64,000 bases of DNA from Brucella sp. BE17. Lineage in GTDB: Bacteria; Pseudomonadota; Alphaproteobacteria; Rhizobiales; Rhizobiaceae. This document shows positions 42,819-52,470 of this stretch, in pieces. The notes under the pieces were generated by a model. The model did no database searches, was not told the origin of the DNA, and saw nothing but the letters and a program-made list of their open reading frames with translations. Within the stretch, counting starts at the first letter, position 1. Each line of letters opens with the position of its first letter. The stretch is taken from positions 1,364,001 to 1,428,000 of the forward strand of contig NZ_CP154467.1 in NCBI RefSeq assembly GCF_039545455.1. Reading direction: 5' to 3'. The position numbers and the translations under genes are program-made.

Positions 42819-43964
42819 ATGTCCGATATTGTTGAAATTGCCGACCTGAAACGGCTTGCACGCCGCCGCGTCCCGAAAATGTTTTTCGATTACGCGGATT
42901 CAGGCGCATGGACGGAATCGACCTACCGCAACAATGAAAGCGATTTTGCCAAGATCAAGCTGCGCCAGCGCATTCTGGTCGACATGACCAATCGATCACT
43001 TGCCTCCACCATGATCGGTGAAAACGTCTCTATGCCGGTGGCGCTTGCACCCACCGGCTTGACCGGTATGCAGCACGCGGACGGTGAAATGCTGGCCGCA
43101 CAGGCAGCGGAAGCTTTCGGCGTTCCTTTCACGCTTTCCACCATGAGTATCTGCTCCATCGAGGACGTTGCTTCGGCCACCAAAAAGCCGTTCTGGTTCC
43201 AGCTTTATGTGATGAAGGATCGCGATTTCATCAAAAACCTGATCGGTCGCGCCAAGTCCGCTGGTTGCTCGGCGCTGGTGCTGACGCTTGATCTGCAAAT
43301 ACTCGGCCAGCGCCACAAGGATATCCGCAACGGGCTTTCCGCACCGCCAAAATTCACACCCAAACATATCTGGCAGATGGCGACGCGGCCAGCCTGGTGC
43401 TTTGGCATGCTGGGTACTCAGCGCCGCACTTTTCGCAACATTGCCGGTCACGCCAAGAATGTCACCGACCTTTCCTCGCTTTCGTCATGGACAGCGGAAC
43501 AGTTCGACCCGCAGCTCAACTGGAACGATGTAGCGTGGATCAAGGAGCAATGGGGCGGCAAGCTGATCCTCAAGGGTATTCTTGATGTCGAGGACGCGAA
43601 AATGGCCGCGAAAACCGGAGCTGATGCGATTATCGTTTCCAACCACGGCGGTCGCCAGCTCGATGGTGCACCATCGTCGATTTCCATGCTCAAGCCGATT
43701 GTTGATGCGGTTGGCGACCAGATTGAAGTGCATGTCGATGGCGGCATCCGCTCCGGTCAGGACGTTTTGAAGGCGCGCGCACTCGGCGCTAAGGGCGTTT
43801 ATATCGGGCGCCCTTTCCTCTATGGCTTAGGCGCTATGGGTAAGGAAGGCGTGACGCTGGCGCTCGAAATCATAGCCAAGGAGCTTGATATCACCATGGC
43901 ATTATGCGGCAAGCGCGACATCGAAGAGGTAGACGGCTCCATATTACATTCGGCCGATTTCTAG
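42819..43964 (+). CDS. lldD: L-lactate dehydrogenase / alpha-hydroxy acid oxidase LldD-like
   Basis: 381 residues from the ATG at 42819, with GGGAG 4 bases upstream. FMN-dependent TIM barrel. MFFDYADSGAWTESTYRNN at the N-terminus, then PVALAPTGLTGMQHADGE, FQLYVMKDR, catalytic His in IIVSNHGGRQLDG and FMN site VHVDGGIRSGQDVLKA and YIGRPFLYGL. The strength of similarity suits L-lactate oxidation to pyruvate with electrons to the quinone pool; glycolate or other hydroxyacids are possible. Monocistronic, divergent from the molybdoenzyme gene. Confidence 0.9.
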   Translation: MSDIVEIADLKRLARRRVPKMFFDYADSGAWTESTYRNNESDFAKIKLRQRILVDMTNRSLASTMIGENVSMPVALAPTGLTGMQHADGEMLAAQAAEAFGVPFTLSTMSICSIEDVASATKKPFWFQLYVMKDRDFIKNLIGRAKSAGCSALVLTLDLQILGQRHKDIRNGLSAPPKFTPKHIWQMATRPAWCFGMLGTQRRTFRNIAGHAKNVTDLSSLSSWTAEQFDPQLNWNDVAWIKEQWGGKLILKGILDVEDAKMAAKTGADAIIVSNHGGRQLDGAPSSISMLKPIVDAVGDQIEVHVDGGIRSGQDVLKARALGAKGVYIGRPFLYGLGAMGKEGVTLALEIIAKELDITMALCGKRDIEEVDGSILHSADF

Positions 43965-43997
43965 AAAAGCCGACGTCGGCACGCTTAAGCATCAAAG

Positions 43998-44885
43998 TTA
44001 CGGCAGCGTCGCGCTTGTGGTACGTCGCAGCGCGAGATGCCGCTCCCGGAACATTGAAAAAAGACCCGCCGCCACAACGATTGTGGCGCCCACCACGACG
44101 TTCCATGTCAGATTTTCGTGAAAAATGAAGGTAGCGATAAACGCGCCAATAACGAGCTGGAGATAGGTCAGGGGTTGCACTTCCCCCGCCTCAAGAACGT
44201 CATAGGCACGGATCAGGCAATAATGGCTGCCAATACCGCAAATGCAAAGCGCGGCCATCCAGAACCAGTCAGGCTGCGCGATGGGAACCATGTAAAATAT
44301 GCCGACAGCCGTCAGAACGACTACACCACTCACGCCGGTATAAAAAAAGCTGGTTATAGGGTCATCATATTTGCTGACGGCGCGTGTTGCAACGGCATAG
44401 GTGGCAAACATACCGGTCGCTACAAGCGAAAACAGAATATTGGCATCAAAATGCGCATTGGCCGGATTGATAATCAAAATCACACCGCACAAACCGACGA
44501 TGATAGCAGCCCAGCGACGCCATCCCACTTTTTCACCAAGAAAAACCACCGATAAAACTGTAACCAGAAGCGGAGCGCACTGAAAAACCGACTGCGCCAT
44601 GGCCAAGCCGGAGCGGCTCAAACCATAAATGAAGACCACGATTTCCACAGCCAGCACAACGCCACGGAAAACCTGCAGAAACGGCCGTTTGGTTCTGGCA
44701 GTTTTGGCAATGCCTCCCGAACGCATGGCAAGCAGAATCACGAAAAGCCCAAAAGTCCAATAGCGTATCATCGTGATGAATATTGGCGAATAATGGCTGC
44801 CGAGATACTTCGAAATGCCATCTTGCGACGCAAAGATAATCACTGCGAGAATCGTAAAAAGATAGCCTTGGGTTTTCGGGTTCAT
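43998..44885 (-). CDS. DMT-superfamily EamA transporter
   Basis: 295 residues from MNPKTQGYLF (44885), with GAGCGAG just upstream. Ten membrane helices in two EamA repeats, each ending with conserved glycines and prolines (VFLGEKVGWRRWAAIIVGLCGVILI and FHENLTWNVVVGATIVVAAGLF). It probably exports a metabolite. The gene lies between lldD and an Lrp-type gene and could be regulated by either. Substrate unknown. Confidence 0.85.
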   Translation of the reverse strand: MNPKTQGYLFTILAVIIFASQDGISKYLGSHYSPIFITMIRYWTFGLFVILLAMRSGGIAKTARTKRPFLQVFRGVVLAVEIVVFIYGLSRSGLAMAQSVFQCAPLLVTVLSVVFLGEKVGWRRWAAIIVGLCGVILIINPANAHFDANILFSLVATGMFATYAVATRAVSKYDDPITSFFYTGVSGVVVLTAVGIFYMVPIAQPDWFWMAALCICGIGSHYCLIRAYDVLEAGEVQPLTYLQLVIGAFIATFIFHENLTWNVVVGATIVVAAGLFSMFRERHLALRRTTSATLP

Positions 44886-45020
44886 TTCTCGCTCGCAGCC
44901 TTCATCCAATGATGGGCTATCTGTCTGGAGGAATATAGCGAGTAATCCCATCCAGAGAAGATTACTAGGTCTTTAGCGGAAAAGAGCACAATCTCCACTC
45001 TGGAACGAGGAAAATGCGCT

Positions 45021-45485
45021 TTAACGCGAAGACGGCGCTTTCGACAAAAGCACCGTACGGATGGCAAAGCTTGAATGAATGCGAGCGACACCCGGCAGGC
45101 GCGACAGGATTTCTTTGTGAATAATCTCATAGGCGGCGGCATTCTCTGCCTCCACACGCAGAATATAATCTGCATCGCCCGTCATGAGATAGCACTCACG
45201 CACTTCCGGGTGGCGGCGCACCGCTTCCTCGAAGCGGTTGAGATACTCCTCCGTCTGCCGGTCAAGCGTGATGCGCACAATGGCAACCAGCCGTTCATCA
45301 CCGTCGGATGAGCCGACAATCGCCGTATAACCACGGATAACCCCTCCTGCTTCCAATATCTGCACCCGGCGTAGGCACGCTGATTGCGAAAGACCTACTT
45401 CTGCTGCAAGCTGGCTGTTGGTCATGCGTCCGTCACGGCGCAGGCAACGGATGATGTTGCGATCTATATTGTCGAGTGTTGCCAT
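45021..45485 (-). CDS. Lrp/AsnC-family regulator, DadR-like
   Basis: 154 residues from MATLDNIDRN (45485). Helix-turn-helix GRMTNSQLAAEVGLSQSACLRRVQILEAGG; RAM domain with LVAIVRITLDRQTEEYLNRF, VRECYLMTGDADYILRVEA. Divergent from alr-dadA with a 138-base gap containing phased TTCGAA boxes. In Pseudomonas and Rhizobium the DadR-type Lrp induces dadA in response to alanine, and the same is inferred here. Confidence 0.9.
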   Translation of the reverse strand: MATLDNIDRNIIRCLRRDGRMTNSQLAAEVGLSQSACLRRVQILEAGGVIRGYTAIVGSSDGDERLVAIVRITLDRQTEEYLNRFEEAVRRHPEVRECYLMTGDADYILRVEAENAAAYEIIHKEILSRLPGVARIHSSFAIRTVLLSKAPSSR

Positions 45486-45491
45486 ATAATC

Positions 45492-45579
45492 TTCGAACCA
45501 AAAGCTAAAACATGCGCAGGATATGCGATAATTCACATAAAATTCGAAAAATAGCAAAGATATTCGAATAGTCTTCGAC
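45492..45579. promoter_or_regulatory. Phased TTCGAA boxes between the Lrp gene and alr
   Basis: TTCGAA begins at 45492, 45543 and 45563 (within the palindrome ATTCGAAT), and TTCGAC at 45574. Steps of 51, 20 and 11 bases are near whole helical turns, as in Lrp arrays. They also cover the expected -35/-10 of alr. Confidence 0.55.
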
Positions 45580-45623
45580 TAACATAGCTGAATTGAAGCG
45601 CCGGCGTGACAAATAGGGCTGAT

Positions 45624-46745
45624 ATGTCGATGCATTTTTCTGAAGACCAACGCAATCTGGCAGCTGGTGGTGTCCTGACCATCGATCTTGCCGCTCTGCG
45701 CCATAATTATAAGACGATCGCCAATCGCATTGCGCCAACCCGAACCGCCGCTGTCGTCAAGGCCGATGCCTATGGACTTGGAGCGCACCGTGTTGCGCCA
45801 GCATTTTATCAGGCCGGATGCCGCGATTTCTTCGTCGCACATTTGGGTGAAGCCATAACGCTCAAACCATTCCTTGAGAGCGACGCAACAGTTTATGTCC
45901 TCAACGGCCTGCAGCCGGGAACCGAAGCCGCAGCGGCTCGCGAAGCCATTGTTCCCGTGCTCAATTCGCTGGAACAAGTCGAAAACTGGGCCAGCCTTGC
46001 CAAAACCATGGGTAAAAAGCTGCCCGCTTTGTTGCAGATCGATACCGGCATGTCACGGCTGGGCTTGTCGGCCAAGGAACTCGACCGGCTCACCGGCGAT
46101 CTCTCGCTGCTCGACCCTATCGATCTGCGCTTCATCATCAGCCATCTTGCGAGCGGCGATGAGCCGGAAAACCCGGCCAATGCCCGGCAACTTTCGGCGA
46201 TGAAGGTGGCACTTGCCAGATTTCTGAAAGTGCCCGTCGCCTTCGCCAATTCCGGCGGTGCCTTCCTCGACAAATCCTATCATTTTGACCTCGCCCGTCC
46301 CGGCGTAGCACTTTATGGCGTTGGCCCCGCCCCGATAAAGCCAGTCTTCACCCTGTCCGCGCGGGTTATTCAGGTGCGCGACGTCGATAAGGGCGCGGCC
46401 ATAGGCTATGGCGGCACTTATCTGGCACAAGGCCCGATGCGTATCGCAACAATCGCGGTCGGCTATGCCGATGGCTGGTTCCGCAGCCTTGGCAACAAGG
46501 GGGCGGCCTATTTTGGTGACACACGCCTTGCGATCGTCGGGCGCGTTTCGATGGATTCCATCACGCTTGATGTCAGCGCACTGCCTGAAGGCACATTGAA
46601 ACTTGGCAGTCTCATTGAGTTGATCGGTCCGCATCAACGGCTCGAAGATGTGGCGCGCGACTGCGACACCATTCCTTACGAAATCCTGACAGCGCTCGGC
46701 AATCGGTATGCCCGTATCTATGTCGATCAGGCGCAACCCGAATAA
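45624..46745 (+). CDS. alr: Alanine racemase (catabolic, DadX-like)
   Basis: 373 residues from the ATG at 45624, with AGGG 5 bases upstream; a GTG at 45606 is also in frame. The PLP lysine is in AAVVKADAYGLG near residue 45, and the catalytic Tyr is in GAAIGYGGTY, with VSMDSITLDVS and GPHQRLEDVARDCDTIPYEI. Fusion partner absent. It turns L-alanine to D-alanine, both for peptidoglycan and for oxidation by DadA. It is the first gene of alr-dadA (21-base gap), so this copy is likely catabolic. Confidence 0.93.
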   Translation: MSMHFSEDQRNLAAGGVLTIDLAALRHNYKTIANRIAPTRTAAVVKADAYGLGAHRVAPAFYQAGCRDFFVAHLGEAITLKPFLESDATVYVLNGLQPGTEAAAAREAIVPVLNSLEQVENWASLAKTMGKKLPALLQIDTGMSRLGLSAKELDRLTGDLSLLDPIDLRFIISHLASGDEPENPANARQLSAMKVALARFLKVPVAFANSGGAFLDKSYHFDLARPGVALYGVGPAPIKPVFTLSARVIQVRDVDKGAAIGYGGTYLAQGPMRIATIAVGYADGWFRSLGNKGAAYFGDTRLAIVGRVSMDSITLDVSALPEGTLKLGSLIELIGPHQRLEDVARDCDTIPYEILTALGNRYARIYVDQAQPE

Positions 46746-46766
46746 AGCACTAATAAAGAGGCGAAC

Positions 46767-48017
46767 ATGAAGATCATCGTATTGGGCAGCGGAGTTGTGG
46801 GCGTCACAACGGCCTATTATCTGGCAAAACTCGGCCATGAGGTCACTGTCGTCGACCGCGAGGAAGGCCCGGCACTGGAAACCAGTTTCGCCAACGCCGG
46901 ACAGGTCTCGCCCGGTTATGCTTCGCCTTGGGCCGCACCCGGCGTTCCGTTCAAGGCGGCGAAATGGTTGTTGCAGAAACATGCGCCGCTGGTTTTGCGC
47001 CTGACGACAGATCCAAAACAATATGGCTGGCTTTTGCAGATGCTCGCCAATTGCACCGACAGCCGTTACAAGCTCAACAAGAGCCGTATGGTGCGCGTGG
47101 CCGAATATAGCCGTGATTGTCTGGTAGCACTTCGTGAAGAGACCGGCATCGAATACGACCAGCGTACGCAAGGCACCTTGCAGCTTTTCCGCGAACAATA
47201 CCAGCTCGATGGCATCGGCAAGGATATCGAAGTTTTGAAGCAGGACGGCGTACCATTCGAGGTGCTGGACCGCGATAATTGTGTGAGGGTCGAGCCTGCT
47301 CTTGCGCATGCCAAAGACAAGTTTGTCGGTGGCCTACGCCTGCCGCATGATGAAACCGGCGACTGCTTCAAATTCACCAATGCACTGGCGAAAATCGCGG
47401 AGGGGCTTGGCGTCAAATTCCGGTTTGGCGTCACCATCAAGTCTCTGATGTTATCTGGCGGTACCGTCTCCGGCGTCGAAACCTCCGAAGCAATTCTGAC
47501 CGCTGACCGCTATGTCGTGGCCCTTGGCAGCTATACGCCTGCCCTCGTCAAGTCGCTCGGCCTCAATGCTCCGATCTATCCGGTGAAAGGTTATTCCATT
47601 ACCGCGCCCATCATTGACGAAACGCGCGCGCCGGTCTCGACCGTTCTGGATGAAAGCTACAAGATCGCCATCACCAGACTGGGCGACCGCATCCGTGTCG
47701 GCGGCATGGCGGAAGTTTCAGGCTTTACCAAGGACCTGCCAGCCGCACGTCGCGCCACACTTGATCTTTCGGTCAGCGACCTGTTTCCCGGCGGTGATCT
47801 GAAGGCAGCAACCTTCTGGTCGGGGCTGCGCCCGATGACGCCCGATTCCACGCCGATCATTGGCGCAACCCGCTATGACAACGTGTTCATCAATGCCGGT
47901 CACGGCACACTCGGCTGGACCATGGGCTGCGGCTCGGGCAAGCTTCTGGCTGATCTCATTTCCGGCAACAAGCCAGATATCCGCGCCGACGACCTCAGCA
48001 TTGAACGCTATGATTAA
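46767..48017 (+). CDS. dadA: D-amino acid dehydrogenase DadA
   Basis: 416 residues, the standard length. N-terminal FAD motif [29 protein letters not shown], then the DadA signature [19 protein letters not shown] and the C-terminal [34 protein letters not shown]. It oxidises D-alanine to pyruvate and feeds electrons to the respiratory chain. GAGGCG lies upstream. Its TAA stop shares the bases TTAA with the stop of the convergent XRE gene. Confidence 0.95.
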   Translation: MKIIVLGSGVVGVTTAYYLAKLGHEVTVVDREEGPALETSFANAGQVSPGYASPWAAPGVPFKAAKWLLQKHAPLVLRLTTDPKQYGWLLQMLANCTDSRYKLNKSRMVRVAEYSRDCLVALREETGIEYDQRTQGTLQLFREQYQLDGIGKDIEVLKQDGVPFEVLDRDNCVRVEPALAHAKDKFVGGLRLPHDETGDCFKFTNALAKIAEGLGVKFRFGVTIKSLMLSGGTVSGVETSEAILTADRYVVALGSYTPALVKSLGLNAPIYPVKGYSITAPIIDETRAPVSTVLDESYKIAITRLGDRIRVGGMAEVSGFTKDLPAARRATLDLSVSDLFPGGDLKAATFWSGLRPMTPDSTPIIGATRYDNVFINAGHGTLGWTMGCGSGKLLADLISGNKPDIRADDLSIERYD

Positions 48018-48562
48018 AAACTCGGCGGCGTGCAGGCGCTGACGACTTCGCAAGGCGTCGGCCCCACACAGCGAAAACGATGTGGCAGTTTGGACGAAAA
48101 ATAATAGGCGTCTCCCGGCCCCAGAATGCGCCGGTCGCTACCGACCGTCACTTCGATGCGCCCGGAAATGACGATGCCGCCCTCCTCGCCCTCATGGGTG
48201 AGAAGCACCTTGCCCGTATCCGCTCCCGGCTCATAGCGTTCCTTCAATATCTGCAAGGAGCGTGCAAACAGATGATCGCCAACCTGCCGATAGGAAATCG
48301 GCCCTTTGCCGATCTCGATAAGTTCCTCAGCCTGATAGAAAACCTTGTGCGGCGCATCCGGTTCGAGCGCAAAAAACTCTGCCATGCCAATGGGAATACC
48401 GTCGAGAATACGCTTGAGCGCACCCACCGACGGATTGGTCTGGTTGGCTTCGATTAGCGATATGGTAGAATTGGTAACGCCTGCCCTTTTGGCAAGCTCG
48501 CGCTGTGAGAGATTGTGGCGCATGCGCACATATCGCAGCCTTCCACCAATATCGATACTCAT
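48014..48562 (-). CDS. XRE-cupin regulator, PuuR-like
   Basis: 182 residues from [11 protein letters not shown] (48562), with GGGGA 6 bases upstream. Helix-turn-helix [41 protein letters not shown], then a cupin_2 domain with [22 protein letters not shown] and [14 protein letters not shown]. PuuR-type proteins repress putrescine or amine catabolism. Divergent from the omega-transaminase at 48708 over 145 bases, so it probably controls that gene. Confidence 0.88.
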   Translation of the reverse strand: MSIDIGGRLRYVRMRHNLSQRELAKRAGVTNSTISLIEANQTNPSVGALKRILDGIPIGMAEFFALEPDAPHKVFYQAEELIEIGKGPISYRQVGDHLFARSLQILKERYEPGADTGKVLLTHEGEEGGIVISGRIEVTVGSDRRILGPGDAYYFSSKLPHRFRCVGPTPCEVVSACTPPSF

Positions 48563-48707
48563 CGCCATTCCCCTATGTTTATACTGTTCGATATAGCATA
48601 ATATTTAATTCTCATCCCTATATTTTCAACTACTTAATTCGAGCAAGAAAAGGACTTGTTGTGCTCTGCAAAGCATGGCCTGCTGCAGCAAAAGAGGAGA
48701 TTTTTTA

Positions 48708-50036
48708 ATGCTCACCAAGACCAATGCGCCCGGCCTCGATAATTTCTGGATGCCGTTCACCGCCAACCGCCAGTTCAAGGCGGCTCCACGCCTGCTCGCC
48801 AGCGCGTCAGGCATGTATTACACTGATGTCGATGGCAATCAGGTGCTGGACGGCACAGCGGGCCTCTGGTGCTGCAATGCCGGTCATGGTCGCAAAAAAA
48901 TCACCGAGGCCGTCGAACGCCAGATTTCGACACTCGATTTCGCACCCACCTTCCAGATGGGGCATAAGGTTGCTTTTGATTTTGCGGAAAAGCTCGCAGC
49001 CGTTGCACCGGGTAGTGCGGATAACAAACTGGACCGCGTATTCTTTACCAATTCCGGCTCGGAATCAGTTGATACGGCGCTCAAAATTGCCATTGCTTAT
49101 CAGCGCGCCATCGGTCAGGGCACCCGCACAATGGTTCTGGGTCGTGAGAAAGGCTATCACGGCGTTGGTTTTGGCGGCATTTCCGTGGGCGGCCTCATCA
49201 ATAACCGACGCGTCTTCCCGCAAATTCCTGCCGATCACCTGCGCCACACCCTCGACATGGAACGCAACGCCTTTTCCAAGGGCTTGCCCGCGCACGGCAT
49301 CGAGCTGGCCGACGATCTCGAACGCCTTGTGCAACTGCATGGCGCCGAAAAGATTGCCGCTGTCATTGTTGAGCCCATGTCCGGGTCTGCTGGCGTTGTG
49401 CTGCCGCCCAAGGGCTATCTCGAAAAGCTCCGCGCCACCGCCGACAAGCACGGCATCCTGCTGATTTTTGATGAAGTCATCACCGGATTTGGCCGTCTTG
49501 GCACACCGTTTGCAACGGATTATTTCGGTGTCGTTCCCGATCTTGTCACGACGGCCAAAGGTCTTACCAACGGCGCCATTCCGATGGGTGCGGTCTTTGC
49601 CAGCCGCAAGGTGCATGACGGCCTGATGACAGGACCTGAAAACGCTATCGAACTGTTCCATGGCTATACCTATTCCGGCCATCCGGTTGCTTCCGCCGCT
49701 GGGCTTGCAACGCTCGAAATCTACGCCGAGGAAGGGCTTTTGACGCGCGGAGCCGAACTTGCCGATCATTGGCAGGAAGCATTACACTCGCTCAAAGACG
49801 CGCCGAATGTCATCGATATTCGCAATCTTGGTCTTGTCGGAGCTATTGAACTGTCATCGCGTGACGGTGCTCCCGGTGCCCGCGCCTATGATATTTTCGT
49901 CGATTGTTTCCAGAAGGGTCTGCTGATCCGTGTCACCGGTGACGTGATTGCACTTTCGCCACCGCTGATCATTGAAAAGGAACAGATCGACACGATCATC
50001 TCGATGATCGGCGACGCTCTCAAACGCGCAGCCTGA
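48708..50036 (+). CDS. Class III omega-aminotransferase (beta-alanine/amine:pyruvate type)
   Basis: 442 residues from MLTKTNAPG (48708), with GAGG 9 bases upstream. FWMPFTANRQFK and YTDVDGNQVLDGTAGLWCCNAGHGR are the N-terminal marks of beta-alanine:pyruvate transaminases. The PLP lysine is in VTTAKGLTNGAIPMGAVF near residue 288, with FDEVITGFGRLG before it. Ochrobactrum anthropi is known for an omega-transaminase of this class. Likely under the divergent PuuR-like repressor. Followed by a strong terminator. Confidence 0.92.
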   Translation: MLTKTNAPGLDNFWMPFTANRQFKAAPRLLASASGMYYTDVDGNQVLDGTAGLWCCNAGHGRKKITEAVERQISTLDFAPTFQMGHKVAFDFAEKLAAVAPGSADNKLDRVFFTNSGSESVDTALKIAIAYQRAIGQGTRTMVLGREKGYHGVGFGGISVGGLINNRRVFPQIPADHLRHTLDMERNAFSKGLPAHGIELADDLERLVQLHGAEKIAAVIVEPMSGSAGVVLPPKGYLEKLRATADKHGILLIFDEVITGFGRLGTPFATDYFGVVPDLVTTAKGLTNGAIPMGAVFASRKVHDGLMTGPENAIELFHGYTYSGHPVASAAGLATLEIYAEEGLLTRGAELADHWQEALHSLKDAPNVIDIRNLGLVGAIELSSRDGAPGARAYDIFVDCFQKGLLIRVTGDVIALSPPLIIEKEQIDTIISMIGDALKRAA

Positions 50037-50059
50037 TTGCCCCCTATGGGCTGCCACTT

Positions 50060-50088
50060 GCCGCCGCATTTTTTGCGGCGGCTTTTTT
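50060..50088 (+). terminator. Terminator of the omega-transaminase gene
   Basis: GCCGCCGC (50060-50067), loop ATTTTTT, GCGGCGGC (50075-50082), then TTTTTT. Confidence 0.92.
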
Positions 50089-50160
50089 GTGGGCTTTGAG
50101 AAGATTTCTGGAAACGACGGCAATGAAAGAATAAGAAGTGCTCTAATTATTTGATTTGGC

Positions 50161-50203
50161 GCGCATCTTGTCCGAAAACCGTTTCACACTTTTCGGGATG
50201 CGC
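50161..50203. repeat. Dispersed palindromic repeat upstream of dat
   Basis: Nested dyad: GCGCATC (50161-50167) with GATGCGC (50197-50203), and CCGAAAA (50172-50178) with TTTTCGG (50190-50196). The loop ACCGTTTCACAC resembles those of the copies at 15949 and 51243. This is a widespread Rhizobiales intergenic repeat type. Confidence 0.75.
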
Positions 50204-50244
50204 TCTACCATCGCAGCCTTTCTCATTTCAGGATTGTTCCCACC

Positions 50245-51126
50245 ATGGCCGTTTCAGCAGAAGACCTCGAAAATCGCATCGTCTATGTTAATGGCGAGTA
50301 TGTCGCCGCGCGCGATGCGCGCATTTCCATCTTCGACCGGGGTTTTCTTTTCGGTGATGGCATCTATGAAGTAACCGCTGTGCTCGATGGCAAGCTCATC
50401 GACAGCGAACCGCACATGGCGCGTCTGCGTCGCTCAACCGGCGAAATCGGCATCGCCATGCCGATGAGCACGGAAGAAATTGTTGGCATCGAACGCGAGC
50501 TGATCCACCGCAACAATCTCGTTGAAGGCGTCATCTATCTCCAGATCACACGCGGCGACGGACGTGACCGTGACTTTATCCCGACAAAAGGAGTCAAACC
50601 CTCAATCATCCTGTTCACACAGGTCACATCCCTTTTACAAAAACCGGGTGTCGATGACGGGATCCGCATTCTCTCGCTGCCCGATCTGCGCTGGAAACGT
50701 CGCGACATCAAGACCGTCTGCCTGCTGCCGCAGGCGCTTGCCAAGGAAATCGCCAAAAATGCGGGCTACGACGATGCCTGGCTGATCGAGGACGGTTTCG
50801 TAACCGAGGGTGCGTCTTCAACTGCCTATATCGTAACGCAGGATGACGTGGTCGTCACCCGCCCCAACAGCAATGCCATTCTTCCCGGCTGCACGCGCCA
50901 GTCACTGTTGCAACTGATTGCGCAGACAGACCTGAAACTGGAAGAACGCGCCTTCACCATTGATGAAGCCTATGGTGCAAAGGAGGCCTTCATAACGAGC
51001 GCGGGCAACTTCGCGACACCCGTCACCGTTATTGACGACAAGACCATCGGTACCGGCCAGCCCGGGCCGGTCGCACCGCGTCTGCGTGACATCTATCTTG
51101 AGCACGCCCGCCGCACGGCAATCTGA
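50245..51126 (+). CDS. dat: D-amino acid transaminase
   Basis: 293 residues, fold IV aminotransferase. YVNGEYVAARDARISIFDRGFLFGDGIYEVT at the N-terminus is the DAAT mark; the PLP lysine is in RRDIKTVCLLPQALAKEIA near residue 153, and EGASSTAYIV and FITSAGNFATPV complete the site. It exchanges amino groups between D-amino acids and keto acids, and the nearby alr, dadA and transaminase genes fit such a role. A branched-chain type is the alternative. No clear ribosome site precedes the ATG. Confidence 0.88.
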   Translation: MAVSAEDLENRIVYVNGEYVAARDARISIFDRGFLFGDGIYEVTAVLDGKLIDSEPHMARLRRSTGEIGIAMPMSTEEIVGIERELIHRNNLVEGVIYLQITRGDGRDRDFIPTKGVKPSIILFTQVTSLLQKPGVDDGIRILSLPDLRWKRRDIKTVCLLPQALAKEIAKNAGYDDAWLIEDGFVTEGASSTAYIVTQDDVVVTRPNSNAILPGCTRQSLLQLIAQTDLKLEERAFTIDEAYGAKEAFITSAGNFATPVTVIDDKTIGTGQPGPVAPRLRDIYLEHARRTAI

Positions 51127-51141
51127 TCAATCAAAAGACAA

Positions 51142-51171
51142 GGCCGCGCCGGAATTTCTTCCAGCGCGGCC
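51142..51171 (+). terminator. Long hairpin after dat
   Basis: GGCCGCGC (51142-51149) with GCGCGGCC (51164-51171), plus inner GGAA/TTCC. No T-run follows, so it may be an RNA-stabilising end or a weak terminator. Confidence 0.5.
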
Positions 51172-51238
51172 CCGGGCCCCGCCCTTGCCCCCTCAGGCGA
51201 AGCCTGTTCAGTACAACTTTTTGTTTTTATGTACTTCT

Positions 51239-51271
51239 TTATCCCAAAACCGGTCCCCACTTTTGGGAGAC
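51239..51271. repeat. Dispersed palindromic repeat between dat and gguB
   Basis: CCCAAAA (51243-51249) and TTTTGGG (51261-51267) with loop CCGGTCCCCAC; flanks TTTAT and AGACATG match those of the 15949 copy in reverse orientation. It ends 6-10 bases before the gguB stop. Confidence 0.7.
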
Positions 51272-51276
51272 ATGCC

Positions 51277-52470
51277 TTAACGTTTCTGGTTATAGACGTC
51301 GATACAGACGGCCCCCAAAAGAACGATCCCTTTGATGACCTGCTGATAATCGATGCCAATCCCGAGCATCGACATACCGTTGTTCATCACACCCATGATA
51401 AGCGCGCCAATGACAGCGCCCGTCACACGCCCGACACCGCCATAAGCGGAAGCGCCACCGATGAAGCAGGCCGCGATCACATCCAGCTCAAAACCAAGGC
51501 CAGCCTTAGGCGTCGCGGTGTTGAGGCGCGCGGCAAAGACCAGACCGGCCAACGCTGCCAGCACACCCATATTGACGAAAGCCAGAAAGGTCAGTTGCTC
51601 GGTCTTCACGCCCGACAGTTTCGCCGCGTGACGATTGCCGCCCACAGCATAGATCTGGCGCCCGATGACGGTGCGGTTGGTGAGAAAAGCATAAGCTGCG
51701 ATCAGCACCGCCATGATGATGAGAACATTTGGCATGCCACGATGCGAAGAAATCAGCAGTGCCAGATAAGCGATACCGGCAAAAAACAGAATGTTTTTAA
51801 TTACGAACAGGGGAAACGGCTCGGTTTCCATATCATGGGCGATATGACGAGCCCGCGAGCGCGTGCTCTGCCAGACAAGAAAACCGGCCAGAGCGACACC
51901 AAGAATGAGCGAGGAGATATATATGCCACTGGAGTTGCCGATCAGTTCGGGAATGAAGCCTGAAGAAAGCTTCTGGAAAACCGGGGGAAACGGTCCCACC
52001 GACTGCCCCCCCAACACGGCGAGCATCAACCCCTTGAACACCAGCATTCCCGCCAGCGTGACGATGAAGGACGGAATCTTCCAATAGGCGACGAAGAATC
52101 CTTGCGTCCCACCAATCACCCCTCCCACGATCAGGCAGAGCAGGGCTGCAACCGGAAAGGGTATGCCGAGTTTCACGATCATTACTGCCGCCAGCGCCCC
52201 GATAAAACCGCAGACAGAGCCGACCGAAAGATCGATATGGCCCGTCACGATGATCAGCAGCATGCCCAGCGCCATGATGACGATATAGCTGTTCTGCAAA
52301 ACGATATTGGTGATATTGAGCGGCCGTAACAACACTCCGCCCGTCACGATCTGGAAAAAGACCACGATGGCGATCAACGAAAGCAGCATCCCGGATTCAC
52401 GCAGATTGTTCTTCAGGTAACGCCGCATGCCGGTTGACGATTGTTCGTTCTTTATGGCGCTGTCGCTCAT
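51277..52470 (-). CDS. gguB: Multiple-sugar ABC transporter permease GguB
   Basis: 397 residues, RbsC/XylH-type permease with about ten helices: [23 protein letters not shown], then [24 protein letters not shown] and a late [27 protein letters not shown]. It overlaps the gguA stop by 4 bases (52467-52470). With ChvE and GguA it imports galactose, arabinose, glucose and related sugars in Agrobacterium. Confidence 0.92.
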   Translation of the reverse strand: MSDSAIKNEQSSTGMRRYLKNNLRESGMLLSLIAIVVFFQIVTGGVLLRPLNITNIVLQNSYIVIMALGMLLIIVTGHIDLSVGSVCGFIGALAAVMIVKLGIPFPVAALLCLIVGGVIGGTQGFFVAYWKIPSFIVTLAGMLVFKGLMLAVLGGQSVGPFPPVFQKLSSGFIPELIGNSSGIYISSLILGVALAGFLVWQSTRSRARHIAHDMETEPFPLFVIKNILFFAGIAYLALLISSHRGMPNVLIIMAVLIAAYAFLTNRTVIGRQIYAVGGNRHAAKLSGVKTEQLTFLAFVNMGVLAALAGLVFAARLNTATPKAGLGFELDVIAACFIGGASAYGGVGRVTGAVIGALIMGVMNNGMSMLGIGIDYQQVIKGIVLLGAVCIDVYNQKR

